From contig CM019217.1 in the NCBI GenBank assembly GCA_009741485.1, positions 38,453,961-38,517,960 on the forward strand: 64,000 nt of DNA, given 5' to 3'. Every line of letters begins with the position of its first letter. Within the stretch, counting starts at the first letter, position 1. The notes under the pieces were generated by a model. The model searched no databases. It had not been told where the DNA came from and saw only the letters and a list, made by a program, of their open reading frames with translations. Origin of the DNA: Malurus cyaneus samueli (taxonomy: Eukaryota > Chordata > Aves > Passeriformes > Maluridae). Of the stretch, positions 1 through 10,977 are shown piece after piece. Made by a program: the position numbers and the translations under genes.

Positions 1-252
1 GTGTCTTTGAGGGTTGTATTTTATTTCTCATTCTCCTCCTCTGACTTTGTTAGTAATAAATTCACTTGATTATTTAAGTAGCGCCTGTTTTGTCCATCAA
101 GTGTTTTCCTCCCTGTTCCTTATCTCAACTCATGAACCTTTTTGTTAGTTTTTTCCCCCTTCGCTCTTCTCTGCCCAGTGTGATGGTGGGGGAGAGCGAA
201 TGAGCAGGTGTTGTGGGTGCCTGGCTTTTAGCCAGCATTCTAAACAATGACA
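1..252 (+). mobile_element. LTR-like fragment (bird ERVL-type), 5' part outside window
   Basis: The stretch ends with a block (about 170-252: GA-rich, then 'gtgggtgcctgg', then a terminal CA at 251-252) that resembles the 3' end of LTRs common in bird genomes, as I remember them. The start lies left of the window. No internal retroviral coding sequence follows, so this is a solo or truncated LTR. A repeat-library search would settle the family. Confidence 0.45.
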
Positions 253-622
253 CTTTCTCAGCCTGTCTTCATAGAAGAGGTGCTGCAGCCAACTTAGCAA
301 CTTTATGGTCCTCTGCTGGATTTGCTCCAACAGTTCTATGTCTTTCTCATGTGGGGGACACCAGAGCTGGATGCTGTGCTGTAGGTAGGGGTCTCACAAG
401 AGCAGAGTTGAAGGGGAGAAGGAGCTCCCTCAGTATCTACTGGCCAACACTTCTCTTGATACAGCCCAGGATTCCATTGGCTTTCTGGGTTGTGAGCGCA
501 TCTTGTCGGCTCATATTGAGGTTTTCATTAACCATCACCCACAAGTTCTTCTCCATAGGGCTAAATCCATTTTCTATTCGGCCTGGATTTGTGCCTAAAA
601 CTGCCCCAACTCAGGTGACTGA
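253..622 (-). mobile_element. CR1 LINE fragment, antisense
   Basis: Read on the minus strand this matches the well-known 3' part of avian CR1: 'cccagaaagccaa', 'gtgagacccctac', the 'gctggtgtcc' region and 'cctcttctatgaagacagg' occur in the expected order. The fragment stops abruptly at the LTR-like end near 252. Open frames across it are decayed LINE sequence, not a host gene. Confidence 0.75.
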
Positions 623-680
623 GTAGATGGTTCTTAAGGTTTCTTCCAGCCTGAACCCTTCTATAATTCCACTATTTCAA
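623..680 (+). mobile_element. CR1 3'-tail fragment, sense
   Basis: The words 'gatggttcttaaggtttctt' and 'ccagcctgaacccttctat' match the terminal CR1 consensus in the plus orientation. It follows directly after an antisense CR1 piece, so two CR1 pieces lie in opposite orientation here. Confidence 0.5.
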
Positions 681-1158
681 CAAAGTTTTGACTGTATTTA
701 AAAAAAAGAAAAAAAAGGTGTATTCTTAATTACTAGGGACTGAGTTTATTAAGTTCCTTTTCAGTAATTAGTGGTCTTTGCAAAACATAGGGTGTTCATC
801 ATTATACAATTTCCTGCTCAATTCAGCTAGCAGATCTGTCAGCAGTGTTCCAGTTTAGTTTGCAACAGGTTAGTTGTTCAAACAATTGAAACCATGTTCT
901 CAAGATAGTATTAATAAAATATCTTTTCCAATATTACTCATAAGTCTTTATGTTAAATGTAATTATAGAAACATAAGCCTCTGCAGCATTATTAGTTTAA
1001 GCTCACATCTGTTCTACAGTGATCCCAGTGATCTAGTGTGTCAGTATTTGAGGTCATGCCATGAGCTCTCTGCATCCTTCCCCAACCCATACAACAGGGT
1101 TTACTAACAAGCAAACAGTTCCAGTGTGTATCTATTTGATTTCTTTTTCTTTCTTTAG

Positions 1159-1216
1159 GTTAAATGAAGATGCTTACTATGCACTCAAGCATTTGTCACT
1201 CCTTATTAAATATTTT
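1159..1216 (+). CDS. DDX60: DDX60-like penultimate exon
   Basis: The acceptor is ttctttag at 1151-1158. The first base completes a split codon, then 19 codons run to the donor GTGTAT at 1217. The exit phase is 0 and matches the next exon. The donor is unusual, so the 3' boundary is the least certain part. Confidence 0.45.
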
Positions 1217-1410
1217 GTGTATGATAAATTTGTGCTTTTTAGAACACAATATATATTTCATTTAAAAGCAACTTAAAATGGAACAATGCTTTTTTTTTTT
1301 TTTTTAAACAGAAAGTACTGAGTGAACTGTGTGATGATCCAAATAATGTTCTACTGGCAATTAACCAACTGGGAGAAAACTATGAAGAGAAACGGAAGTG
1401 TGTTACCTGA
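1159..1410 (+). CDS. DDX60: DDX60-like helicase, last two coding exons (partial)
   Basis: Two plus-strand exons splice in frame: 1159-1216 (one base plus 19 codons, LNEDAYYALKHLSLLIKYF) and 1312-1410 (starting KVLSELC, ending EEKRKCVT and TGA). Acceptors are ttctttag and a long T tract followed by aacag; the donor GTGTAT is weak. DDX60 is a large SF2 helicase-related protein linked to interferon and antiviral RNA sensing. The short C-terminal pattern (hydrophobic helix, LSELC, acidic residues, NV-LA--QL) resembles what I recall of DDX60 C-termini. The position also fits: in mammals DDX60 lies tail to tail with ANXA10. No upstream exon was found between 1 and 1158. The assignment rests on about 52 codons plus synteny; DDX60L or another gene is possible. 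Confidence 0.5.
1312..1410 (+). CDS. DDX60: DDX60-like terminal coding exon
   Basis: A run of T followed by aacag at 1307-1311 is a strong acceptor. The exon codes 32 residues, then TGA at 1408-1410. It is acidic and helical in character. Confidence 0.55.
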   Translation, partial: KVLSELCDDPNNVLLAINQLGENYEEKRKCVT

Positions 1411-1514
1411 AGAACAAAAGCCAACCGAAACAGCAGTACATAACTCTTACCACACAGATCAGCAGTCTTTAAGTTAGAAAGTTGCTAGATCTGAGTTATC
1501 AAATACGATTTCAG

Positions 1515-1520
1515 AATAAA
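1515..1520 (+). terminator. Poly(A) signal AATAAA of the DDX60-like gene
   Basis: AATAAA lies 105 bases after the stop codon on the same strand. Further AATAAA-like words follow at about 1540-1560, so the exact cleavage site is not fixed by sequence alone. Confidence 0.5.
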
Positions 1521-4190
1521 GCTTTAGTTAATAACCAATAATAGAATAATAAATAAAAAATACAAAATAATGGGAAGTTTACTTTAGAAAGTTAATCTTT
1601 ACAAGTAGACATTTTAGCAGCATTAATGTCAACTAAATAATTGTTTTAAATAAACTTTAAATTTTTTGAATAGTTACAAAACTGAATGTACTTTATCTTT
1701 CAGTTGCACTTTATTTCAGGCAGTGGTATATATGTTAATATAGCTCCCAGATATATATCAAACAAACATCACAGTTCTGACAGCTGGCAGGATCAGCCTC
1801 TCAGTAGGACCGCAATAGAACCTTTCAGCTCCTTTGTGATTTAATAAAAACCTTGGGAAACAATTAGAACACCTTATTTGATGATAATTGCTGAACGTAC
1901 TTCACAAAGTAGTACCTTCATGAAAAATAAGAAAAGCTTCTAAACTGGCCGGCAGATTAGTTTACAAAATTTGAAATAGATGGAGGGCTTTACACCAGTA
2001 CAGTAAAATTTGATTATTAAAATTGTCCAACCATATGTAGAATTGCTTCACCTCTTTAATCTTAAGGAGTCGGAAAGATACAGAACTGTATAATACAAAT
2101 TACTGAATTTACTAAAGATACTATTTTTTTTTTTTGATTTTTTTTTTCTGGAAAGGGGAAAGTTTTCAGCATTATTTTCAGGCAAATGCTACAGTTTAAC
2201 ACAGCCTTTTCATCTACCTGTAATCTGAAAATACATACACACATTGCTAAGTTTAGATACTCTACGAAGGCTTTGACAACAGTCTTCATTGTCACACAGA
2301 ATTTTATGATGATGACCAAGATGCTGATACAAGTTATTTTCCACAGATAATAAGCAAAACATGCAGTAAGAACAACTCTGAATCCCATTTCTTTGAATTA
2401 GCTCTGGTGTTCATCCAAAATCACTGACTGTCCTGCTTCCAGCCAGGATAGAATTAGTAGCCAGGAAGAGGCATGCCTAGGATGAGAGGTTATTCTTTAC
2501 CATCTCACATAATTTTCAGGAAACTGGGAAGGACTCCTTTCTAGGTCAGCATAGTATGGCCAAGGCAGTGAGGCGAGTATCTCTGTTGTTGGGGGTTTCT
2601 GTGCAAATCTTACTTGCCCTGTAAAACCTTAATGCTGAGCTATAACATAGCACAACTATGACTGAAAAGCAGTCCTAGGAGTGTAGCAAACCCCCCCATT
2701 TCTACTTTCAAAACCAGTGCATCATAGTCTATTTGCTTTACGATTCTAGGATGGTATCTTTTCACGAAGAGACAAAGTATCTGCATGAAAGTTTAACTTT
2801 ATCAAGCTCTCGTGAAACAAGAGAAATGAATATAAGACACGTTGAAAATAAGTAAGTCTAAGAAACTTTTTATGGTTTCTGATTAACCCTAATTCATTAA
2901 GTTTTTTTGTCGCTGTAGAAGAAAACTAACATTTTCTACAACTTTCTGGCAATTAATTGTACAGGTGCCTTATTAAAATTGTTCAATTTCTCTCACTTTT
3001 ATTACTGAGACCAACCTCCACCTGTGATACTTTTGGCCATTAGCATCTCATTCAGCCTTTGTCTTCCAGTGATTTGAATTAACATTAATATTTCTCTCCT
3101 ACACATGCAGAACATGACAAGAATGTCTACAGATAACAGCAGAAAAAAAAATCTCAGAGGAAAACTGAAATACAGTAAGATTTACGGGATGAACATCAAG
3201 AACTAAAAAAACTAACCATAAAGAGAATTTTCACCACCTTCCTTACTATAATGCAAACAGAGAAGTAATATTAAGTGTTACAAATACTAGAAACTATTTT
3301 TTCAGCACATTTAATAAAGGAATGCACTGTGACAGAAAAGTTGAGGCCAAGAATTGAACACAAAATTAGGTCAACATTTCCTAAACTAAGAATAGCTTCT
3401 AAGTATTATGTCACAGTAAGTATATTTGCAAATATTGCAGAGATTTAAGTAATATTTTTCTTACAGCCTTACAGAGCTAATTAGCAGATTATTCATTTTT
3501 CTAGTTGCCAGTGAAAAATTCTGATGGAATATTAAACATTCTGCATTTTGACTTAATACTTGCCAGTTGACATATTTATCTAATACTGAATGAATTTCTT
3601 TAAAATCAGCATCAGCTTTTGCTGAAGAGTGAACAGTAAACAAAACAGCTTTATTTTGAAATAGTACTACTGTCTGCGTATTCCACCAAAACACAGTTGT
3701 CCCTTGGATCCAACAAAATGGCCAGCGAAGTAGAAAAGAGTCTTCTTATCCTTACTTTGTATACTGTTTTACAGACTAAAAATTGCATGAGTTCTAAATC
3801 ATTAATACATAGAGTGAGGAGTACTGTTTTCATTTCTTGTCATTACACACAGATTTTAAAAGAAAATTTGTATTTTGAGAGCTAGATTCTCCAAAGGTTT
3901 TCATTAAAACAGCAAGTTAATATCTGACCAAGTATTCCCAAACTTTGAACTTGCCAAAAAGAACTGAAATTTAATTGTGATGTTTCTTTTTACTGAAGGC
4001 AGCATTTCAGAAGTGTAGCTGACACCCTTCTGCAGTGTATAACAAGAACACTGATGGAGTACTTCAGTTCCAAAAGTGCGAGAGGAGTTACTGAAAATGA
4101 CGCTGGAACTTGCACCTTCAATATACATTAAACACATCACAGAAAAACAAACAGCCAAATGAAGACAGGCAAAACTATATCCAGCAATGC
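1521..4190. other. Intergenic DNA between two convergent gene ends
   Basis: AT-rich sequence with short T runs (about 2127-2150). Open frames here are short and have no splice context or recognisable domain. The right part (about 4200-4630) may be 3' UTR of the TRIM gene on the minus strand. Confidence 0.6.
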
Positions 4191-4201
4191 CTTCAATATC
4201 C

Positions 4202-4207
4202 TTTATT
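4202..4207 (-). terminator. Distal poly(A) signal candidate of the TRIM gene
   Basis: AATAAA on the minus strand (tttatt on plus) lies 427 bases after the TRIM stop. Its use would give a 3' UTR of about 450 bases. Confidence 0.35.
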
Positions 4208-4617
4208 TTCATTGCAACTCTCTTTCCTCCCTGTCTGTGAGGTGAATGCTCTTGGTTGTTTTCTTAACCATTTAAGTGCAAGTGCTGCTGTACTCGACAG
4301 TGATTTACTGTCTCCTGCCATTGAGGCTTCACCCAACCCACTTTCTGGGACACCTCAGTTCTCCACCCCACCAAACATAACCCAGATTTGCATTTTTGAA
4401 GATGCAGCATCTGTGGCCATGCTTTGGTCTTGATCAGGACATTACATTTTTGGTTGTTCCTTGAGTTTGTGACTATATTATAAAAAAATCACTTCATTGC
4501 ATTGTACTGCTCATAAGCAGTTACATTTCCAACTCAGATACCTCAATTAGCAAGAATTGGGGGAAAGAACAGCTGTAAAATCACAAGTATCCCCACCTTT
4601 TAGTGCATTAAGCAGAA

Positions 4618-4623
4618 TTTATT
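4618..4623 (-). terminator. Proximal poly(A) signal candidate of the TRIM gene
   Basis: AATAAA on the minus strand begins only about 10 bases after the stop codon at 4634-4636. Use of it would leave almost no 3' UTR, so the distal signal may be preferred. Confidence 0.35.
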
Positions 4624-4633
4624 TAATTCCAGT

Positions 4634-6394
4634 TTAATTTCCTTTGCAGTCTCTCTTCACATCTGATTTTCTTCTAGTAGACATATTATCTTCAGCAACA
4701 GAAAAATATTCTGATGCATGGCTGGTATCAGTAGAGACAGATGTTTGACTTAGCTCTTCAGTGTCAGAAGTGCTGTCTCTTAGCATTCCTCCTGTGTCAT
4801 TTACTACAAGCACAGAACCTCCTAAAGATGAATCACTACATGTGCCAGGAACAGAACAAGCTGTGTTCTGAAACTGTACAGGCTCAGGTTCATCTTTCCT
4901 TCTAGGACACACACAGTTGTTTTCAGCAACAGTTTCTTCATATTTTACCTTTTTTTCTTGTTTTGTTGCTGTAATGAGTTGAGTGGAAGGTGCATTCTCA
5001 TATTCAATGGGAAACACTCCTGAACATAAAGGCTGACAAGGAATGTTACTATCACCAAGCCTTTCTGCCTTTTCAATATTTTTAGATGAATTCATAGGCA
5101 AGCATGAGCCTTCACATTTTGGATGACTCTGAAGAGAAACAGACTCAGCACACTCTGAAGATACAGGCTTCCCTAGATTTAGAAATGTTTTGTCAGGAGA
5201 TTTCATCTTCTCCTTTCCCATTTTTTCTGTTCTGTTTCCAGAAAAAAACACAGAAGTAGTCAGCATACCTCCAAATGAAAACACTGGTGAAGGCAATGAA
5301 AAGTTACTTTTGAAGGAAAATGCACAATTACTGTTTAGAACAGGCGACTTGGATACACCACTGCCCCCAGCTGTAGAGTTAGGTGCTGAAGCACTGCAAA
5401 CTACAGTTGTGCTGGATTCTGAGGCGTGAGGTTTTTGTTCCCCTAAGACAGATGGTTTCTGTGTACTATATCCTGCAGGTTCCTTTGTACAAAGTGTTTT
5501 TTCTGTCATGTGAGACAATGTTTTTTTGTCAGATGGCTTCTCAGATTGGTTAGAAAATGAGGATGATGGTAAAACCTTAGATGAAGTGCTGGCTTTGGAT
5601 CCTGCAAACCAATCTCTTTCTGAATTGCCAAAGGGAAACAAAATGTGTGGTTTCTCACTTTCTGTTGAGTTTAAATTAGAACTGGTTGAATCATTGCAAA
5701 CATTTTTGGTTTCAGGACCATGTTTATCCTGGTTATTGGTTTTATCCACCTTATCACATCTCCCTAAATAAAACTGAGGAAAAGCACATTTCTTGTCTTG
5801 CTTTTTAATGAAAAATGTACCTTTATCTTTACTGAATCTTGGTAATGAGTTGTTAGATGCACTGAAGGTAAAAGGCACACCTGAAGGTCTCTCTGCAGAA
5901 ACATCCACAGATTCTGAATTTGAAACAGTAACAGCCCCTGTTGCTCCTGGTTTTAAATCCAAAGTGGTGCTAGAATTAGAGTCCATTTCGTTGGAAACAC
6001 TAACTGCTGATGTCTGTCTTGGCAATTTTTCCTTAATTGACATGTCTGGAGAGTTTTCTGACAGGGCTGGAGCGGATACTTCCTGTGCACTTCCTTCATG
6101 AAATAATTTTAAGTCACCATTCATTTCAGAAAACATTGTATTTGTGGATGAGACACTGTGAGCACTGCTTCCAGAAAAGTTTCTTTTGTCAAAGCCACCA
6201 GCTCTTCGCAGGGTTCCCATTTTTATTCTTTCTGTGTTATTTGCTTTGGTAGGTGAAGATAAAAAAGAAGTTCCTGAGGACTTCTTGGAGGCCTCAGAAG
6301 TTACAAATTTATACTTCTTATTTGCAGGGAAATTTTGAGTCTTAAACACACTGGGGAGCTTCTGAAGTTCCATATAATATTTGTAACGTAATTC
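4634..6394 (-). CDS. TRIM exon 8: terminal 586-residue Ser-rich tail
   Basis: Acceptor gtaattgtag precedes ELRYKYYMELQKLPSVFKTQ; open for 586 codons to TAA at 4636-4634. The tail (residues 410-995) is rich in Ser, Thr, Asn and Lys and looks disordered. It carries FPFG (about 662-665), FSFGG (about 781-785), and related PFTF and FSF motifs. VLVV (about 937-940) next to an Asp looks like a SUMO-interaction core. The last 60 residues are Ser/Thr/acidic (STSDTEELSQTS, YFSVAED). No SPRY or other folded domain is visible. FG motifs occur in nucleoporins, but two are too few to claim nuclear-pore function. Confidence 0.85.
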   Translation of the reverse strand, partial: ELRYKYYMELQKLPSVFKTQNFPANKKYKFVTSEASKKSSGTSFLSSPTKANNTERIKMGTLRRAGGFDKRNFSGSSAHSVSSTNTMFSEMNGDLKLFHEGSAQEVSAPALSENSPDMSIKEKLPRQTSAVSVSNEMDSNSSTTLDLKPGATGAVTVSNSESVDVSAERPSGVPFTFSASNNSLPRFSKDKGTFFIKKQDKKCAFPQFYLGRCDKVDKTNNQDKHGPETKNVCNDSTSSNLNSTESEKPHILFPFGNSERDWFAGSKASTSSKVLPSSSFSNQSEKPSDKKTLSHMTEKTLCTKEPAGYSTQKPSVLGEQKPHASESSTTVVCSASAPNSTAGGSGVSKSPVLNSNCAFSFKSNFSLPSPVFSFGGMLTTSVFFSGNRTEKMGKEKMKSPDKTFLNLGKPVSSECAESVSLQSHPKCEGSCLPMNSSKNIEKAERLGDSNIPCQPLCSGVFPIEYENAPSTQLITATKQEKKVKYEETVAENNCVCPRRKDEPEPVQFQNTACSVPGTCSDSSLGGSVLVVNDTGGMLRDSTSDTEELSQTSVSTDTSHASEYFSVAEDNMSTRRKSDVKRDCKGN

Positions 6395-9300
6395 CTACAA
6401 TTACAGAAAAAAAATCCATTATTTAAAGTGGCATTTCTGGATTCAGAGGTTATAAAACTGACATATGACTAAGACTGAAGGAAAGTTTTCATATATTCTA
6501 GAGCATTTGTAATGTATTTTTCCTTTTCTATTGGAAGGCAACAGAACACAAGTCATTACAGAAAAAAGTTCTTCAAAGGCCATTGAACAACATACACAGA
6601 ACCCTGATGACAAAGGAGGTTTTGAAAGAGAAGGCTCTATCAAAACCAGAAATCGATATTAAGCAACAAATTCTCAAATAAATTCTCATGAAAAACAACC
6701 ATCTGAAATTAAGTTCAGTGGTGAGGTTTTTGTTTGGGTTGTTTTTGTTACTACATATAACTGCATTCTTAATAGCAATAGAAAACAGGTATTTTCCAAA
6801 ACAATACAGAAAAAAAATCTATATTAGAAGGACCAAAGCAATTTTTTAATTAATTCTACTGCCAGTGGTATTCTCAGAACATACATGCGATTCACTACCA
6901 GCCATGCCTCACTAACTAACTAAACTTATTCTGTACAGAACAATACTCAGCCACACCCATGGATCTGCTAGTAAGTAAAAAAAAAAAAATCTAGTTGTAT
7001 AACTACAAAATTTGAAATGAAACAACAAAAGAGACTGGATTCAGTTTCATGTCAAATTATTTTATGTGGTCTTTAAGATGGAACTCTATTATCTCTAGAT
7101 AACAGAATACAAGCAGATGACTTCCTCTTCAAATAGACATGAGGGAAGTTTAATTGGATTAGAAAGCTACAGATGTGAGTCCAAAAGCCACACTAAATAT
7201 AAAAGTATTTTAAGTCAGTAGTAAGATTAAGCTTCAGCTTTCTGGAGAAAAAAAAAAAAAAAAGAAGTAAGATTCTGACAGTTTTAATACCTAGTCAGAT
7301 TTCATTCTAGAATTGGAAGGGTAACTTTTTGCTAAGGAAATGGAAAAAAACATTTTTAAAGCTTATTTAGCAGGTTGCATCATAACAAAAAGTAACTTAG
7401 CCATACTTACAACAGATGCTCAATCATACCTCATGACTCATATTTTGAAATGCTGACATTTCTGATATTGACATATAGCGAGTAGGGATCCTGCTACCGT
7501 CTGCTTCATCCTGTCCTGCTACAGGCTGAAAAATATTTTGCAGCAGACATTATATTTCATTTTGGTAAGCCAAAATAGTACCATGTTGTAGACCATATAG
7601 CCAATAACTTACAAGAAATGTGTTGGGTATATTCTTCTGATCCTGCCACTGCTTTAAGATATCTTTAAATGGAGTTGAGCTCTCATTTCCTTCATAAGGC
7701 AGATCTACTAGAAAGAGCACAAAAATAGTGATGGAGATCCTTTCCCCTGTTTTCCATATTAAATATGGAAAACATTGAAAGGTTCCTGTGTACCTAAACA
7801 TATTCCATTTAAGAACAAAATTACAGTGCCCTAAGTGAGACTCTAGCCCTTGTTGAAGTTTTTTGCTATAAAGCAAGAAGCCTGTGTAACACATTTTTTA
7901 AATGCAGGAGATGCCTGCCCTGACAGAAAACGTAACACCTCCTGCTGTGAGGTAAAGGCACTAAATATGAGCATAGGCAACATTTGCATGACATTACAAG
8001 AAACACTAATCTAGTTCAGCAATAGTGCTGTTGGTCAGATATTGTACCCAGATTCCAAAAATACAGCCCAGGAGCTTCCTAGAGAAAGCACATTCATAAA
8101 ACACATTTAAAAACCCTCAATGAAATGATTCATTTAATTTGCTAGGATGCTTTCTTGCATGTGTTTGCCATGCAGATTGTTTATTAGCAATTGGTTCCAC
8201 AAGTTCCAGGTTTCTAGACTTCCCAAATCTTAAGTCCTTTTTCCCTACCTTTAACAATGCCTGCATTAGCAGTTGTTAACTCCAATGTTAAAATTTCATT
8301 AATCACAGGTTTGATATCTATCTTCTTTGGCATATACACTGGTGGTTTTTCCCAGCTGGATGCTATATTCATCACATCAAGCTGAGTTTTCATTCTAGAA
8401 AAGGAAAAAAACCAAACAACCCAAACTGAACCAACTTAAACATTTCTCTTCATGCTTACAAGATAGCTAAATTATACCTGTCTAATATATATTAAAAAAA
8501 AAAATTAAGAAATCACTAGGAAGAAGGAATCAGAAAAATTATGTCTTCAATAAAATGTCAGGTTCTCTAGATTTTTTTTAAACTTATTCACTTGAATTAG
8601 GTTTCATACTCAATGAAAACTGCAAGATGTAGTACTGGTAGGTCAGCAAAAAATGACTCTTCAGCACCTTCCTTAGTGGACATTGCCCAAGTCTAAATTA
8701 TACTCCTTCTTCAGATAGCATTGCTAATGTTAGTCCGAAACATAATGTATTTTAAAGAACTAAATTTCCAACATTCTTTCTTAAATGCAGGTTAAATGTT
8801 CAAAGAAATTAAATTAAGAAACCTTACAAGAAATTACAGGGTATGTGCACTACAAACATAAAGATACTGCAGAATATCCACACACACTCTTACACTGAAA
8901 GATTTCTGTAAAAACTTCAGCATGCTTCAGTGTTCAAGTTTAAGTAAGACAACTGAAAATAACCAATCGCCAGGTATTAATGAATTTCTATATTCACTTT
9001 TTATAAAGTAAGGGAGATAATGAAAAAGCTTGATTAGCTCTGATCCCAGATAGTATATCACTCAAATTCTTGACACATTTCCTAAAATTTGGAATATCAG
9101 GCATTCAAAAATCTGAAAGTATTATAACCTTTAATTAATCAATACTATTTTAATTTTAAATTGCTTATCTTATGATATCCAATGTAGCTATTTTTAAAAA
9201 GTTTTTAATCTTAAAAATCTAAAAGAACACTAGGGAACTAATTAAACATAAAAAATATACCTTGTATTCAAGCCACAGGCAACCTATAAATAAAACAAGA

Positions 9301-10944
9301 ATTTGTAAGATATGATCTTTTCTCCAACTGTCAGAATGTTATTGCTTTATCAAAATACTTGAGACAGTATTGACAAAGTCCGTTTTAATTTCACAGAACT
9401 ATAGAAAATAAACCTGTTAACATTAAAAAAAACCAACCAAAAAACCCCAACCCAAAAAAGTATGCCTGAGACAATGATTTATCCTGTAATATTTTGCGAT
9501 AAAGACAAAAAGAACTCAGAGACAAATGAAGGCACTCAAATCATTGCCCATATGGTCACCTAATCAATTTCTGAAGTTCAGATATTTGTAAACATTCAAA
9601 TGAAGGACTATTCTGTATTTCTTGAAAAGAATCTTCTGTGTGCTCTTGATATGCTATTAAAAAAGCTGTCTTTTAGTTTTAAATCAGGCAGATCATGGTG
9701 GTAAAGAAGTGTAGTGCAGTGCACTGTAGTCAAGTGAGATTCCCAAAGAACATGTAATGAAAAGTAAAAAGCCTGACTGGATTAGAGCTGCTTCCCTAAA
9801 AAAACTGGTAATCTCACTGTACTGGATCTTTACACAACAAAAAAAATGTACTGTTATGGAGAACTGGGCCGGGGGAGGGGCTAAGTTAAAGGAAAAGAAA
9901 ACAAATAGCAGGAAGAGGAAGTACATGAACAGGAAGAATGGGAGGAAAAAGATGAGGAGGGTAAGAAGGAACCAAAGGTGCAAGTGGAGGAAGAACAAAA
10001 GGCAAAGGAGAAAAAGAAGGAACAGGCAGAGTATGAAGTAAACCAGGAGACATAAGAGGAAGAAGATGAAAATGGGATGGGGAACAAGAAGAGGGGGAGG
10101 AACAACAGGAAGAAAAGGAGGAAGTTAAAAGATGTGGAAGTGATTAGTGACATACTAATCACCAGAGTCACAAAACTTCTTCCAAAAGTGGGAGCTCCTT
10201 TTACTTCAAGTAAAAGTTAAATTTTCCTTAATTAGTTGTTACCACACAGTCAAACTCTATACTTCCTTAGCTTCCCATTTATTTACAGGCAGCAAAAAGA
10301 CCCACTGCAGAAATCAGAAATACATTGTTTCTTAGGAAAGCATACAATAAGTCATTGATAAGCTGCAAATAAATCTTCTTAAAATTTTTCTAAAAATGAA
10401 AAACATTGCTTAAAAAAATATGAAGTGTTAACTAATTGTAGTCTGCATTACTCATTGGTTGACTTTGTTTTTCCTGATCAATCATAATCATAATCTGCCA
10501 TATAGCAGGCTCTATCTGAGTTCTTTATACAACTGATATCAAAACAAAAGGCAATCACCTCCAGGAAACACTGAGGATCACACTCATGGACAAGCTTTTC
10601 ACAATCCTTCAAAAAATTTTCAATGGTCTTCTTGTGAGTTTCTTTCATTTTCTTCCAAATCTGAAACTCTTCTTCTTTTTTAATTCTTTGACTTTCAACA
10701 TCTTCTAGTAACTGCTGTTTTTTCATTTCTAGAGTTTTGAAAACTTCTCCAAATTTCAGCTCAATTATCTCCATATCATTTTTCAGCATTACCTAGAAGC
10801 ATGAGAACATAAGAACAGATGTAGATGCAATAGCAATGTTCACACTGAGTCATTTCTCTAAGTAAGCTCAGATCATGTCTTTGCCTTAAGGAGCACCTGT
10901 ATGCTCCAGGTTGTGATTAAACTATCATGAGAAGAGAAAAAAAG

Positions 10945-10977
<33 letters not shown>

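Noticed and set aside
213..626. 137-codon plus-strand frame
   Set aside because: It lies in antisense CR1 sequence and has no host-gene features.
5190..6252. Plus-strand open frames opposite the TRIM terminal exon
   Set aside because: They are antisense shadows of an intact 586-codon minus-strand exon with the correct acceptor.
9693..10171. Phe/Ser-rich minus-strand frames and a Lys/Arg-rich plus frame
   Set aside because: They come from the polypurine tract, where stop codons are depleted in every frame.
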